Positions 33,538 through 43,085 are shown, counted from the stretch's first letter. The stretch is 53,757 nt of DNA from Terasakiella pusilla DSM 6293 (GCF_000688235.1 NZ_JHYO01000027.1:1-53757); one strand, 5' to 3'. A program made the numbers and translations. Notes: generated by a model not told the origin, from the sequence alone.

Positions 33538-34013
33538 GCCACTACAGCGCGTGTTTGCGCCTGTTAGGGGTGCTTGGGATTTTGTGGGGAGGCGTTGTTT
33601 CGACGGCGCATGCTCACGGTGTCAACTGGACACAGGATGGCCCGGATGGGGTAATTGTGCTCGCCTTTGAATATTCTGACGGCACACAAATGGCCTTTGC
33701 AACGGTCAAGGTGAGCGATCCGGATAATCGCACTTTTCAATCAGCGCGCACGGATCGCCGGGGGCGTTTCGCGCTGGCTGGTCACAACCTGAAACCGGCC
33801 GGAGAGTGGGTTGTTTCGGTCAATGATGGACAGGGGCACGTGATGCGGGTCCCTCTCCAGATCAGCGACCAGCAGACGGTAACGGTCGCGCCTGCACCGG
33901 CGCGATCGGAAATCGGCGTGTGGCCGCGTGCTTTGTTCGGTCTGAGCTTGATTGCGAACCTAACGATTGTGGCGCTATGGCTTTCAAAACGCCGTCGCAG
34001 TGCACAGGTCTGA
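33534..34013 (+). CDS. NikL-like exported protein with C-terminal membrane anchor
   Basis: A 159-residue protein with a signal peptide ending in AHA, leaving a predicted mature start HGVNW. The middle is a beta-sandwich of the carboxypeptidase-regulatory/NikL type (GTQMAFATVKVSDPDNRTFQSARTDRRGRFAL in sections). The C-terminus has one membrane helix (LFGLSLIANLTIVALWL) and a basic tail, placing the domain on the outer face of the inner membrane. It overlaps the preceding DUF4198-like gene (ATGA) and is followed by a terminator at 34061. The pair resembles the accessory part of nickel/cobalt uptake systems, but no CbiM/CbiQ-type genes are present here. Confidence 0.65.
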   Translation: MSHYSACLRLLGVLGILWGGVVSTAHAHGVNWTQDGPDGVIVLAFEYSDGTQMAFATVKVSDPDNRTFQSARTDRRGRFALAGHNLKPAGEWVVSVNDGQGHVMRVPLQISDQQTVTVAPAPARSEIGVWPRALFGLSLIANLTIVALWLSKRRRSAQV

Positions 34014-34060
34014 GGGCACATTCTACCTAAATTGACAGACTGGTCCGCTCATAAAAAAAA

Positions 34061-34094
34061 GGCACATCCACATGGTTACGGATGTGCCTTTTTT
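34061..34094. terminator. Bidirectional terminator before rplI
   Basis: A 9-bp perfect stem (GGCACATCC / GGATGTGCC) with a 10-base loop has T6 on one side and A8 on the other. It serves the exported-protein pair and the convergent ribosomal operon. Confidence 0.85.
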
Positions 34095-34114
34095 ATCGGT
34101 AAGAAGGGAAGATC

Positions 34115-34699
34115 TTATTCAGAAACTTCTTCTTCAGTCACTTCTTCTACCGCTACTTCTTCAGCAGCGTCTTCAGCAACTTCTTCAACCAGATCGTCTT
34201 CTTCGTCAGAAGCAACCATAGCAGACCCGGTTTGAGCCTGGATCTCAGCTTCTTCTTCAGTACGAGCGATGTTTGCAACGATTGTTACAATTACTTCTGG
34301 GTGAAGTTTAACAGAGACGTCGTGCAAACCGATGTTTTTCAGTGCACGGTCAAGGTTAACTTGCTGACGAGAGATTGTGAAACCGGCTTTAGTAGCTGCA
34401 TCAGCGATATCGCGTGTAGATACAGACCCGTAAAGCTGACCCATGTCACCAGCCTGACGGATGATGGCAACCTTCAGGCCTTCCATCTTAGCTGCAACAG
34501 CGGCAGCTTCGTCTTTGGCTTTCAGGTTAGCGGCTTCGAGTTGAGCTTTTTGTGCTTCAAAGAACTTTACGTTCTCAGAGGAAGCACGCATCGCTTTTTT
34601 CTGCGGCAGCAGATAGTTACGAGCGTAGCCAGGCTTGACGTTGACGAGGTCACCCATCTGGCCCAGTTTTTCCACGCGTTCAAGCAGGATAACTTGCAT
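34115..34699 (-). CDS. rplI: 50S ribosomal protein L9
   Basis: A 194-residue L9. The N-terminal domain ([32 protein letters not shown] in sections) and the long connecting helix are standard, and the C-terminal domain ends near residue 148. A further 45 residues, mostly Glu, Ala and Val, form an acidic tail absent from the 150-residue E. coli protein but common in alphaproteobacteria. Last gene of the rpsF-rpsR-DUF2232-rplI operon. Confidence 0.95.
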   Translation of the reverse strand: MQVILLERVEKLGQMGDLVNVKPGYARNYLLPQKKAMRASSENVKFFEAQKAQLEAANLKAKDEAAAVAAKMEGLKVAIIRQAGDMGQLYGSVSTRDIADAATKAGFTISRQQVNLDRALKNIGLHDVSVKLHPEVIVTIVANIARTEEEAEIQAQTGSAMVASDEEDDLVEEVAEDAAEEVAVEEVTEEEVSE

Positions 34700-34720
34700 T
34701 AGTCTTCTCCTGTGATGGTG

Positions 34721-35668
34721 TTAGCGCAAGAATTTCTTACGCAAACCGATCCATTGTTCAATTAATCCTAATCCAATAACAGGTATTGCGACCCATATGG
34801 ATAATAGTAACAGCAAATAAAAAGCAGACAACAATGCCCCGGCAAAACGTGTCAGTCGCACAAGCTGATGGACCACAGTCAGGCCCAACGCCAGAAACGG
34901 TATTGCCATGACGACGGTTATGTTGCGAAAGACATACGCGATGTCTCCGCTTGTCAATACCGTCAAGGCTGCACAGCCGATAAAGGCCCAGGACGCAAAA
35001 TCCGGCAAAGTCAACTCGCCGTAAACCGGAGAGGGACGCAGCGCTTTGTTCGATTTGGACAAAACACCTTGTGCCAGTATTGCGTTGATGACGGTCATTA
35101 ATTTCCAGGAGATCAGGACCATCGCGGGGAAGAAGTGTGCCATCTGAGTGACGAACCCTTCTTTTTGCTCCGCATCAAGCGAAGCTGCGACGGTATTGAG
35201 CACCAAAGTCAGGAAATCTTTGACCATCTGTGCAATTCCGTCCGTCCCCACTGGCAAAAATGCCAAAGCAAGAACGAACAGAGCGCTACCGTATCCCGAC
35301 AGTGTCACAAGAGCGCTTCCGATCGGAAACCATTCTTCAACACCGTTTCGGGTGCGGGACGTGAGAACCAGCCGAACAAACAGCCAGCAGGGAAAGGCAT
35401 TCATAATCGCAAAGATCGAGCCCGCGTAGGGACCACCGATCAATGTGGCAAATACAATTCCTGCAAAACCGGCAATGGCTGCCGGTTTGCCTCCGTTACC
35501 CAATCCCGTCAAAAATAACGGGAAGGGAGCCAAGTATGCGAGAAGGAGAGCCAGACCGGACCCTGTAATCAGCGATAAAGCCAACAGGGCACTTAAGGCA
35601 CCGCTTCCCACGGCGAAGAGAATGACCTTCATATTTAAAGAGAGGTTATCACCTTCACCGAGTTGCAT
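34721..35668 (-). CDS. DUF2232 integral membrane protein
   Basis: A 315-residue inner membrane protein with about eight predicted helices and little outside them. It matches the DUF2232 family, which sits between rpsR and rplI in many alphaproteobacteria (and relates to YybS of Bacillus); the role is unknown. GGAG lies 8 bases before the ATG at 35668; a second ATG at 35632 would remove the hydrophilic first 12 residues. The gene starts 48 bp after rpsR and ends 21 bp before rplI. Confidence 0.85.
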   Translation of the reverse strand: MQLGEGDNLSLNMKVILFAVGSGALSALLALSLITGSGLALLLAYLAPFPLFLTGLGNGGKPAAIAGFAGIVFATLIGGPYAGSIFAIMNAFPCWLFVRLVLTSRTRNGVEEWFPIGSALVTLSGYGSALFVLALAFLPVGTDGIAQMVKDFLTLVLNTVAASLDAEQKEGFVTQMAHFFPAMVLISWKLMTVINAILAQGVLSKSNKALRPSPVYGELTLPDFASWAFIGCAALTVLTSGDIAYVFRNITVVMAIPFLALGLTVVHQLVRLTRFAGALLSAFYLLLLLSIWVAIPVIGLGLIEQWIGLRKKFLR

Positions 35669-35716
35669 CTTTGACGCTCCTTATTCATGGGGAAACCCCC
35701 ATAAACCAAGTCAAAC

Positions 35717-35950
35717 TTAGTTGCTGCTGACGTACGGCATCAGGCCCAGGAAACGGGCGCGTTTGATCGCACGGGACAGTTCACGTTGTTTCTTTGCAGA
35801 AACAGCAGTAATACGGCTCGGAACGATTTTACCGCGTTCTGATGTGTAGCGTGACAGCAGCTTCACATCTTTATAGTCAATCTTCGGCGCACCTTCACCC
35901 GTGAACGGGCAGGATTTGCGGCGACGGAAAAACGGACGACGACCAGCCAT
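35717..35950 (-). CDS. rpsR: 30S ribosomal protein S18
   Basis: A 77-residue basic protein ([59 protein letters not shown], read in sections). It is normal in length and sequence, and its start overlaps the rpsF stop by one base. It binds 16S rRNA with S6. Confidence 0.97.
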   Translation of the reverse strand: MAGRRPFFRRRKSCPFTGEGAPKIDYKDVKLLSRYTSERGKIVPSRITAVSAKKQRELSRAIKRARFLGLMPYVSSN

Positions 35951-36363
35951 TATTCATCTCCCCCTTTTTTGAAATCACGTTGCGGACGATCATCACGCTG
36001 AGGGCGATCACCACCACGACGCGGACGGTCATCGCGATCGCGACCTTTTTGCATCATGATTGACGGCTCTTCGTCGTGTTCTTCAACGCGGATAACGAGG
36101 TGACGCAGAACGTCTTCGTTCAGACGAAGCTGACGATCAAATTCGTTCAAGGCAGCAGCCGGTGCATCGATGTTGAACAGTACGTAGTGACCTTTGCGGT
36201 TTTTCTTCATGCGATAAGCAATGTTCCGCAGGCCCCAATATTCACGCTTCGTGACTTTCCCGCCGTTCTCTTCAATTAGAGTAGCGAGTGTGTCTTGCAA
36301 ACCCTCAACTTGGGCAGCTGAAGCGTCTTGACGCGCAATAAATACGCTTTCGTATAACGCCAT
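35950..36363 (-). CDS. rpsF: 30S ribosomal protein S6
   Basis: A 137-residue S6. The core ([58 protein letters not shown], read in sections) is standard. The tail of about 35 residues is rich in Arg, Asp and Gly ([14 protein letters not shown]), as often in alphaproteobacteria. First gene of the operon. Its leader on the minus strand contains CCG-bearing hairpins that could be the S6:S18 autoregulation site, but I did not fold it in detail. Confidence 0.97.
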   Translation of the reverse strand: MALYESVFIARQDASAAQVEGLQDTLATLIEENGGKVTKREYWGLRNIAYRMKKNRKGHYVLFNIDAPAAALNEFDRQLRLNEDVLRHLVIRVEEHDEEPSIMMQKGRDRDDRPRRGGDRPQRDDRPQRDFKKGGDE

Positions 36364-36812
36364 AGTTTTAACTCCCTATGGATTGTCTCAGCCTTTGAGA
36401 TGGATCACCACGATCATCCCTTGTGGCATAGCCAAGTCCTAAGCGGACCCGGCAAGGAGGCAGTTCGAAAGGCGGGAATATACATTTATTTTGCGCAAAT
36501 GCAAGGAGATTAAATAAAGCTGGACAGGTTCATCAAATTGTCACAAAACCCAGCTCGCGCCACCATAAGGCGATGAAGTTGTTTGATTAAAAGGTTTTTT
36601 TGTAAAATTTTATTTAATTCATATTTAATGCGTTTTTCATCTTGAAAGATGAATAAGGGTAATTACCTATAATTAATATTCTTTAGATGGTTTAAATTGC
36701 AGGTTGATTTAGATTACTGTAAGATACGAGACGATTGAAGTAAAAGGTCACGCTTTGCGAGGGGTAAGCGTTTATGAGTGTGATCGTATTGGTAGAAAGT
36801 GTGGAGGATGGA
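36364..36812. other. Divergent intergenic region between rpsF and the aerotaxis pair
   Basis: A 449-bp, mostly AT-rich gap. The half near rpsF should hold its promoter and leader. At 36636-36653 there is a perfect inverted repeat, TTCATCTT-GA-AAGATGAA, a possible operator or short hairpin for the rightward genes. An ATG at 36774 opens the same frame as the PAS gene, but the stronger ribosome-binding site precedes 36813. No other gene is seen. Confidence 0.6.
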
Positions 36813-37346
36813 ATGACAGAAGCGGGTTCGGTCATTACGGGGAAGGAATTGTTTTTTACGTCTGATGAGGTTATTGTTTCCAAGACAGATCTGAAGGGCA
36901 TTATCACCTATGCGAACGAGACGTTCGCAAAAATGGCGGAGATTAAAAGAAGTGAGGCGCTGGGCAAGCCCCATAACTTCATTCGTCACCCCCATATGCC
37001 AAAATGTATTTTTCAACTGCTCTGGAGTATGATTAGCAGTGGAAAAGAGATTTTTGCTTATGTGGTCAATCGGTCATCAAAGGGGAATGAATACTGGGTT
37101 TTGGCCCATGTGACCCCCAGTTTTGATACATCTGGAAATATTGTGGGCTATCATAGCAACCGAAGGGTTCCGAATCGGGACGTCTTGGATGGGGTTATTC
37201 GCCCCCTCTACAAAGAGTTGCTGGAAATTGAGCGCAATGCGCCAACAAAAAAGGAAGGGCTGGAAAAGTCCTCTCAAAGACTTGAGGAAGTTATCCGCGC
37301 GAGTGGGAAGAAGTACAATCATTTCATCATGACTTTGGGAGAATAG
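36813..37346 (+). CDS. Aer-type PAS sensor protein
   Basis: A 177-residue protein that is almost entirely one PAS domain (about residues 10-120) of the Aer type ([46 protein letters not shown]). The last two blocks match FAD-binding Aer PAS domains, so it likely senses oxygen or redox state through FAD. It lacks a signalling domain and is followed 2 bp later by a soluble chemoreceptor; the two together look like a split Aer. GGAGG lies 5 bases before the ATG at 36813; starting at 36774 would add 13 residues. Confidence 0.8.
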   Translation: MTEAGSVITGKELFFTSDEVIVSKTDLKGIITYANETFAKMAEIKRSEALGKPHNFIRHPHMPKCIFQLLWSMISSGKEIFAYVVNRSSKGNEYWVLAHVTPSFDTSGNIVGYHSNRRVPNRDVLDGVIRPLYKELLEIERNAPTKKEGLEKSSQRLEEVIRASGKKYNHFIMTLGE

Positions 37347-37348
37347 CG

Positions 37349-38494
37349 ATGTTCGGTCAATCACAGCAAATCAAGAATGCAATTGTGGAGCTAGAACAGG
37401 TTTTGAAGGGAGATTTCGAGGTTCGAATTTCCGATATTCGAAATGGGTCGGATCTGGATCGACTTCTCACTCTTATCAACGATGTTATTGATCGAAATGA
37501 CGCTTACCTGCGCGAAGCAGCAGCCTGTACGGAACATGTGGCGAATAACGAATATTGGCGCAAGATCGTGATGGATGGCATGTTGGGTAACTATAAGACA
37601 GCCAGCGAAAAGGTGAACAGGGCGGTTGATACGATGGCGGGTAAAGTCGTCAGCTTTAAGGAAGTGCTGGACGATTTTGAAGGTGATCTGAATACCATCG
37701 TTGGTGCGGTTGCCAATATTTCCCAGCAATTACAGGATTTTGCCCGTGGCATGGGGCGGATTGCGACGGAAACGTCGGAGAAAGCGATGACGGTCGCCGC
37801 TGCATCTGAAGAAGCCAGCGTGAACGTGCAAACCGTCTCGTCGGCATCTGAACAATTGTCCGCATCGATTAATGAGATCAGCGCGCAAGTGTCCTCAACC
37901 GCGCAATCCATGTCAAAGACCAAGGAAAGTTCGGATGAGATGAGCGGGCATGTGGCCCGTTTGATGGGCTTGACGGAAGAAATTGGTCATGTGGTCGGAT
38001 TGATCAACGAAATTTCGGACCAAACAAACATGCTGGCCTTGAACGCGACCATCGAGGCCGCGCGCGCAGGCGAAGCCGGTAAAGGTTTTGCGGTTGTTGC
38101 GACTGAAGTCAAAGAGTTGGCAAATCAGACCGTGAAGGCCACAGATACAATTGCCTTGCAAGTAAAAGAAATTCAGTCGGCGACGGAAATCACGCGCAAC
38201 GGCTTTACGCAAATCGGCAAGGAAATTGACTATGTGACCTCTGCCAATGCCTCGGTCTCTTCCGCTGTGGAAGAACAGACCGCCGCGACCGGTGAAATTG
38301 CACGCAATATTATTGAGGCATCGGAAGCCACTAAGGAAGTGACCTACAATATCAATGATGTGTCAGCAGGGGCCCAGCAGACAAAAGCAGCTTCACAACA
38401 GGTGGAAGAGGTCGCCGCTGACTTGGGTGCGAAAGCGGCAGAGTTGGAAAAAGGCGTCGAACGCTTTATGGAAATGGCACGTAAAGTCGTCTAA
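37349..38494 (+). CDS. Soluble methyl-accepting chemotaxis protein
   Basis: A 381-residue chemoreceptor without membrane helices. The first 100 residues are a helical segment of unknown fold, and the rest is the MCP coiled coil with the hairpin tip [41 protein letters not shown] (read in sections), where CheA and CheW bind. Glu/Gln-rich heptads ([23 protein letters not shown]) are likely methylation sites. It is co-transcribed with the Aer-type PAS protein (2-bp gap), so signal probably passes by direct contact. The start has GGAGAATAGCG upstream. Confidence 0.88.
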   Translation: MFGQSQQIKNAIVELEQVLKGDFEVRISDIRNGSDLDRLLTLINDVIDRNDAYLREAAACTEHVANNEYWRKIVMDGMLGNYKTASEKVNRAVDTMAGKVVSFKEVLDDFEGDLNTIVGAVANISQQLQDFARGMGRIATETSEKAMTVAAASEEASVNVQTVSSASEQLSASINEISAQVSSTAQSMSKTKESSDEMSGHVARLMGLTEEIGHVVGLINEISDQTNMLALNATIEAARAGEAGKGFAVVATEVKELANQTVKATDTIALQVKEIQSATEITRNGFTQIGKEIDYVTSANASVSSAVEEQTAATGEIARNIIEASEATKEVTYNINDVSAGAQQTKAASQQVEEVAADLGAKAAELEKGVERFMEMARKVV

Positions 38495-38509
38495 CGCCTT
38501 TTGCCTTCG

Positions 38510-38983
38510 TTAGGCGCTCGGCAACATTGAGGCCGGCATTTTTACAGCGATGACAGAGCCTTTGACACAGGCTTTGTCGTTCGCGTAGATGGTAATATCC
38601 ACAATCACTTTCTTTTCTTTGACTTCTCGGATCGTCCCTCTTAGCTGGAGGGGGACGCCTAAAGGTGTGGGCGCGAGAAAATCAACATTGAGATTACCTG
38701 TGACAAAACGTAACGCAGGCTCGCTCCCCAAGGGACGACCTTCAGCCTTGTAAGCCGCAGCAGAGGCTGAACCTGTGCCGTGACAGTCAATCAGAGAGGC
38801 AAGCAAGCCCCCATAGACGAAGCCGGGCAGCGCTGTGTGTTCTTCGTTTGGTGTGAAGGTCGCAACCGTTTCCTCCCCCTCCCAATAGCTTTTTAGTTGA
38901 TGGCCCATCGGGTTGTTTTTTCCGCAGCCATAACAATGGCTGAAATCGTCGGGGTAGGCATCTTGAAAGGCAATCTGTGACAT
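38510..38983 (-). CDS. PaaI family hotdog-fold thioesterase
   Basis: A 157-residue hotdog-fold acyl-CoA thioesterase. DFSHCYGCGKNNPMGHQLK and LPGFVYGGLLASLIDCHGTGSA (helix with the catalytic acid region and the HGG-like GFVYGG) are typical of the PaaI/YbdB-like subgroup that includes a CxxC-type N-terminal segment. It converges on the chemoreceptor gene with a 15-bp gap. The substrate is unknown. Confidence 0.82.
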   Translation of the reverse strand: MSQIAFQDAYPDDFSHCYGCGKNNPMGHQLKSYWEGEETVATFTPNEEHTALPGFVYGGLLASLIDCHGTGSASAAAYKAEGRPLGSEPALRFVTGNLNVDFLAPTPLGVPLQLRGTIREVKEKKVIVDITIYANDKACVKGSVIAVKMPASMLPSA

Positions 38984-39076
38984 GAGGTTTCCTGTTCTGT
39001 TTTTTATAAGGTTTTAAAGTCAAAAGATGACAGTCATCCATAAGGCTTGCATTGATATATCGCAAGTCCCTAATGT

Positions 39077-39694
39077 TTAAAGGAAGATCACTTTTAGCCC
39101 TAAAAGGACCATGGCGACGCCTAAAATACGGTCGATCCAATGGCTATATTGTCCATACAGCTGGTTGATACGTGGTTTGGACAGGATCAGCACGACAAAG
39201 GTGAACCAGAGAGCATGGATGGACATCATCCATAAGCCATAGATGGTGATCTCCCCGTTGGAAATATCGCTTGATAGAACAAAGGTGAAGACGGCTGGAT
39301 AATACAGAATAGCCTTTGGGTTAAGCAGGTTGCACAGAAAACCTTTTCTCAGGGATTTACGTGAGTTCTCTAAAAGCAAGGGGAGTTGGGAATCTGTGCA
39401 TTGTTTGGGGCGTGCACGCATGGCGCCAAGGCCTAGATAGATCAGGTAGCCCCCGCCTGCCAGTTGGATGAACAGGAGGGCGTTTTTTGATTGGGAGAGG
39501 ACTTGTGCCAATCCGAACGAGGAATAGCCGATATGGATAATGCTGCCGAGCAAGCTGCCGAGAACACAAAAAAGCCCGATCTTTTTGCCGTGTTCCAACG
39601 TCTGGCGTGAGATGAGTAAAAATTCGGGCCCGGGCGAGACAATGGCAAACACATGGAGGGTCGTGATAACCAGCAGGCCGTGAAGGAGTTCCAT
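39077..39694 (-). CDS. LysE family amino acid exporter
   Basis: A 205-residue membrane protein of the LysE/RhtB family with six predicted helices. The family signature near the N-terminus (VSPGPEFLLISRQTLEHGKKIGLFCVLG) and FLCNLLNPKAILYYPAVF are clear. Such proteins export amino acids or related amines. A divergent Lrp-type regulator starts 110 bp away, the usual arrangement for an exporter induced by its own substrate. The intervening AT-rich DNA contains AGGAATATCCT and CCTATATTTTAGG palindromes as candidate Lrp sites. Confidence 0.9.
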   Translation of the reverse strand: MELLHGLLVITTLHVFAIVSPGPEFLLISRQTLEHGKKIGLFCVLGSLLGSIIHIGYSSFGLAQVLSQSKNALLFIQLAGGGYLIYLGLGAMRARPKQCTDSQLPLLLENSRKSLRKGFLCNLLNPKAILYYPAVFTFVLSSDISNGEITIYGLWMMSIHALWFTFVVLILSKPRINQLYGQYSHWIDRILGVAMVLLGLKVIFL

Positions 39695-39804
39695 GATCTG
39701 TCTTCCTGTAAAATCAAAAGAGATATTGATTTTATTTTCTATAAGCAGGAATATCCTTTTTATATTGCCCTATATTTTAGGATTTTTGAAAGAAGTCTCT
39801 AAAA

Positions 39805-40293
39805 ATGATACATAAAGAAAAAGAAACCCCTATAGAGCTGGATGAGGTCGATCTGAAGATCCTGCGCATCTTGCAGGAAGATTCCCGGATCAGTAATACC
39901 AAGCTTGCTCAAGCGGTGAACCTGAGTGAGACACCGTGCTGGCGGCGTTGGAAGCGGCTGGAAGAAAATGGGCTGATTTCGAGCTATCGGGCGGTCTTGG
40001 ATCGGCGCAAGCTCGGGTTTGGGGTGGTGGCGTTTGTGAATGTCACATTTCAAACGCACAATATGGACCCGACCATGGAATTTGAAAAAAAAATGCAGGA
40101 ATTGGACTGGATCGTTATGTGTCACTGCATCACGGGGAGTGTGGATTATTTAGTGCAAATGGTTGCGTCCGACCTTGATGAATTTGGCGAACGGATAAAT
40201 GCTTTGCGTCTTATCCCCGGTGTGAATGCGATCCAGTCCCAGATTTCCGTCAATGAGGTGAAAGAAACCTCAAGTTTGCCGTTGGGCAGGTAG
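39805..40293 (+). CDS. Lrp/AsnC family transcription regulator
   Basis: A 162-residue regulator with an N-terminal helix-turn-helix (LDEVDLKILRILQEDSRISNTKLAQAVNLSETPCWRRWKRLEE, read in sections, residues 12-60) and a C-terminal RAM ligand-binding domain (residues 75-155; TGSVDYLVQMVASDLDEF). RAM domains bind amino acids and assemble octamers. It probably controls the divergent lysE-type gene in response to the exported amino acid; the WRRWKRLEENGLI recognition helix resembles the BkdR/Lrp subgroup. Confidence 0.9.
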   Translation: MIHKEKETPIELDEVDLKILRILQEDSRISNTKLAQAVNLSETPCWRRWKRLEENGLISSYRAVLDRRKLGFGVVAFVNVTFQTHNMDPTMEFEKKMQELDWIVMCHCITGSVDYLVQMVASDLDEFGERINALRLIPGVNAIQSQISVNEVKETSSLPLGR

Positions 40294-40309
40294 AAAGGAA
40301 GGGGGCTGA

Positions 40310-40498
40310 TTAGCAGTTGCCTTTTTTCGCCTGTCCCGGTGGACAGAATTTGCCATCGCCGGATTTGTCGGAATCTTTCACTTCAATCTCTACACCAGAC
40401 GGGCTTTTGACTTTGACGCTTGGTGAGCTGACGGTTGTTTGACAGGCTGATACCAAAACGGCTGCCCCAAGCAGTGCTGACAGGGGTAAGAATTTCAT
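40310..40498 (-). CDS. Small putative lipoprotein
   Basis: A 62-residue protein with a signal peptide ending in the lipobox LVSAC (Cys19) and a 43-residue mature part rich in Ser, Lys and Asp with a CPPGQAKKGNC end. No known family. GGAG lies 6 bases before the ATG. It converges with the Lrp-type gene. Confidence 0.6.
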   Translation of the reverse strand: MKFLPLSALLGAAVLVSACQTTVSSPSVKVKSPSGVEIEVKDSDKSGDGKFCPPGQAKKGNC

Positions 40499-40605
40499 AG
40501 CGCTCTCCAGTTGATTTTGCTTACTTATTTAAAAATATATGTACTAATACTAAAGTATTCATGTGATAGGATAAATGCAAGTCTTTGCGAAGGCAGGAAG
40601 ATACG

Positions 40606-41217
40606 ATGCTGATGATTGAAAATCTGGAGGTCAAAGGGATTTCTGCACAGGGCTTATGCCTGCAAGCGGGCGACTGTGTATCTCTGACTGCCGCATCAGG
40701 GATGGGCAAATCCTTATTTTTGAAAGCCCTTGCGGATTTACTGCCCAATCAGGGGCGTTTGGTGCTGGACGGGTGTGAGCGTAATGACATGGCGGCACCG
40801 GACTGGCGGCGACAAATCACCTTCGTTGGTGCTAAACCCGCATGGTGGGAAGATCGCGTGGTGGATCATTTTAACGATCTGGATTGGTTGCGCGATATTC
40901 TGCCCCTGTTTGATCTGGATGAAAAATTGATTGATGCGCCGGTGGCACGGCTTTCAACAGGTGAGTCGCAACGGCTTGCCTTGATCCGGGCGCTGGAAGA
41001 TGTGACGGAAGGCCGTGTGCGATATCTGCTCTTGGACGAGCCAACCGCCGCGCTGGATCAGGCCCACCAGATCATGGTGGAAGAGGTGTTGTCCAGCTAT
41101 TTAAAGGCCGGACTGGTTGCGGTTTTGTTTGTGAGCCATGATGAGCGTCAGGTGGATCGTTTTGCCAAACGGCAGTGGCAAATCTATAACCGTCGCGTGT
41201 CGGAGGTACGGTCGTGA
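40606..41217 (+). CDS. fetA: ABC transporter ATP-binding protein, FetA-like
   Basis: A 203-residue ATPase resembling E. coli FetA (YbbL), which with FetB forms an iron-related exporter that helps against oxidative stress. The Walker A loop reads TAASGMGKS instead of GxSGxGKS (first Gly replaced by Ala). ABC signature LSTGESQRLALIRAL, Walker B VRYLLLDEPTAALD and switch SHDE are intact. The ATG at 40606, with AGGA upstream, is chosen over an upstream in-frame start. Its end overlaps fetB by 4 bp. The metal specificity is inferred from the family only. Confidence 0.8.
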   Translation: MLMIENLEVKGISAQGLCLQAGDCVSLTAASGMGKSLFLKALADLLPNQGRLVLDGCERNDMAAPDWRRQITFVGAKPAWWEDRVVDHFNDLDWLRDILPLFDLDEKLIDAPVARLSTGESQRLALIRALEDVTEGRVRYLLLDEPTAALDQAHQIMVEEVLSSYLKAGLVAVLFVSHDERQVDRFAKRQWQIYNRRVSEVRS

Positions 41218-42008
41218 TCGAGATCGGCTATATGGAATTGGCGCTCGGCAGCCTGTTGTTGCTGGTGCATGGGGCAGTGACACTTATATATAAAGCAGGC
41301 TCCCCCTTTAGTCTGTTGATCGCTGGCGTGCGTATGGCCGTTCAGCTTAGTCTGATGGCCTATGTGTTGCGGTTTTTGTTTGCCGCCGATATGCCGCTTT
41401 GGACGCTTTTGGCTGTGTTGGTCATGGTTGCATTTGCCGGCTATGAAGTGGTGGCCCGACAGACCCGCCCCATGGAAGGCTGGTGGGGCTATGGGATCGC
41501 AACGGGTAGTATCTGTATGGCGGCAGGGATTGTTACCGTTTTTTCCCTGTTTGTGCAGTTAAAGCCGGACCCTTGGTATGATGCGCGCTACACCATACCG
41601 TTGCTGGGGATGGTGCTGGGCAATACCATGACGGGGATCAGCATTGGCCTGTCCACCTTGGCAAATGCCCTGAAACAAAATAGCGATGCGATTGAAGCTC
41701 GCCTTGCCTTGGGGCATACCCGCACCCAAGCCTGCCAGGCGGTCATTCGCCAATCCCTCCATACGGGCTTGATCGGAATCGTTAATTCCATGTCGGCGGC
41801 GGGCCTTGTGTTTATACCCGGTATGATGACCGGACAGTTGATGGCCGGGGCCGACCCGATCGAGGCGGCAAAATACCAAGCCCTGATTATGTTTCTCATC
41901 GCAGGGGGCACGGCGATTGGCACGGTCAGCGCGGTTATTCTGGGCGTTTACCGTCTGACAGATGAGCGTCATCGCTTGCGCTTGGAACGGCTGTCCATAA
42001 AAATGTAA
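41214..42008 (+). CDS. fetB: ABC transporter permease, FetB/UPF0014 family
   Basis: A 264-residue membrane protein with about seven helices that matches the UPF0014/FetB family: RMAVQLSLMAYVLRFLF, YTIPLLGMVLGNTMTGISIGL, LALGHTRTQACQAVIRQSLHTGL and GLVFIPGMMTGQLMAGADPI (read in sections). It begins with GTG overlapping the fetA stop (GTGA). Together the two genes would form a small metal or iron transporter. Confidence 0.88.
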   Translation: MIEIGYMELALGSLLLLVHGAVTLIYKAGSPFSLLIAGVRMAVQLSLMAYVLRFLFAADMPLWTLLAVLVMVAFAGYEVVARQTRPMEGWWGYGIATGSICMAAGIVTVFSLFVQLKPDPWYDARYTIPLLGMVLGNTMTGISIGLSTLANALKQNSDAIEARLALGHTRTQACQAVIRQSLHTGLIGIVNSMSAAGLVFIPGMMTGQLMAGADPIEAAKYQALIMFLIAGGTAIGTVSAVILGVYRLTDERHRLRLERLSIKM

Positions 42009-42119
42009 AAGAAGGGCAAAAAAGTCGTCATATCGTGTGTTGTTGCTTGACAGATAGCGGCAAGGCTTTATTTGTTGGTCCAAACAATTTGTATTTGCAT
42101 TCTAGAAGGCGTTTCATAT

Positions 42120-43061
42120 ATGACCCGCGCATTTGTATTTCCCGGTCAAGGTTCTCAAGCTGTTGGCATGGGTAAAGATTTGGCTGAAGCATTCTCGGTC
42201 GCACGTGAAGTTTTTGAAGAAGTTGATGAGGCTCTGTCCCAGAACCTGTCAAAAATCATGTTCGAAGGCCCGGACGATCAGTTGGTCCTGACCGAAAATG
42301 CGCAACCGGCCTTGATGGCGGTGTCCCTTGCCGTGTCTCGCGTTCTGGAAAAAGAAGGCAATATCAATCTGGCAGACCACTGCGCCATGGTCGCCGGTCA
42401 CTCTTTGGGTGAATATTCGGCGCTGGCAGCAATGGGCGCTTTCTCTATCGCGGATACGGCACGTTTGCTGAAAGTACGTGGTAAAGCCATGCAAGCGGCT
42501 GTGCCGGTTGGTGAAGGCGCGATGGCAGCTTGCCTCGGTCTTTCTTTGGAAGATGCGCAAGCGGTTGCTGAAGAAGCGGCGCAAGGTGAAGTCTGTACAG
42601 CAGCAAACGACAACGCACCGGGCCAAGTGGTTTTGTCCGGTGCTAAGGCTGCGATTGATCGTGCCATTGAAATTGCCAAAGAAAAGGGCGCGAAACGCTC
42701 CGTTCTGTTGCCTGTTTCAGCACCGTTCCATTGTGCCTTGATGCAGCCTGCCGCAGATGCGATGGCGGAAGCTTTGGCGGATGTCATCATCAACGCGCCA
42801 AGCGTGCCGGTTGTAGCAAACGTGGCGGCGGAACAAGTGACGGACCCGGAAGAAATCCGCAAACTGCTGGTCGAGCAGGTCTGTGGTTCCGTTCGTTGGC
42901 GCGAAGGTGTCCTTTACATGAAAGACCAAGGTGTTGAGCAATTGGTCGAATTGGGGACAGGGAAAGTCCTGTCCGGTCTGGCGCGTCGTATTGATCGTTC
43001 CCTGACAGGGGTTGCGGTGAACGGTCCGGCGGATATCGAGTCTTTCTTGGCGTCTCTGTAA
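42120..43061 (+). CDS. fabD: Malonyl-CoA:ACP transacylase
   Basis: A 313-residue enzyme that loads malonate onto acyl carrier protein for fatty acid synthesis. It shows FPGQGSQAVGMGKDL, the active Ser95 in AGHSLGEYSAL, and SAPFHCALMQPA with the catalytic His. The ATG at 42120 has GAAGG upstream; 16 codons before it are open but have no family match. First gene of the fabD-fabG-acpP-fabF-mltG cluster. Confidence 0.95.
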   Translation: MTRAFVFPGQGSQAVGMGKDLAEAFSVAREVFEEVDEALSQNLSKIMFEGPDDQLVLTENAQPALMAVSLAVSRVLEKEGNINLADHCAMVAGHSLGEYSALAAMGAFSIADTARLLKVRGKAMQAAVPVGEGAMAACLGLSLEDAQAVAEEAAQGEVCTAANDNAPGQVVLSGAKAAIDRAIEIAKEKGAKRSVLLPVSAPFHCALMQPAADAMAEALADVIINAPSVPVVANVAAEQVTDPEEIRKLLVEQVCGSVRWREGVLYMKDQGVEQLVELGTGKVLSGLARRIDRSLTGVAVNGPADIESFLASL

Positions 43062-43085
43062 TTATAAAGAATAGGGTGAATAGAT

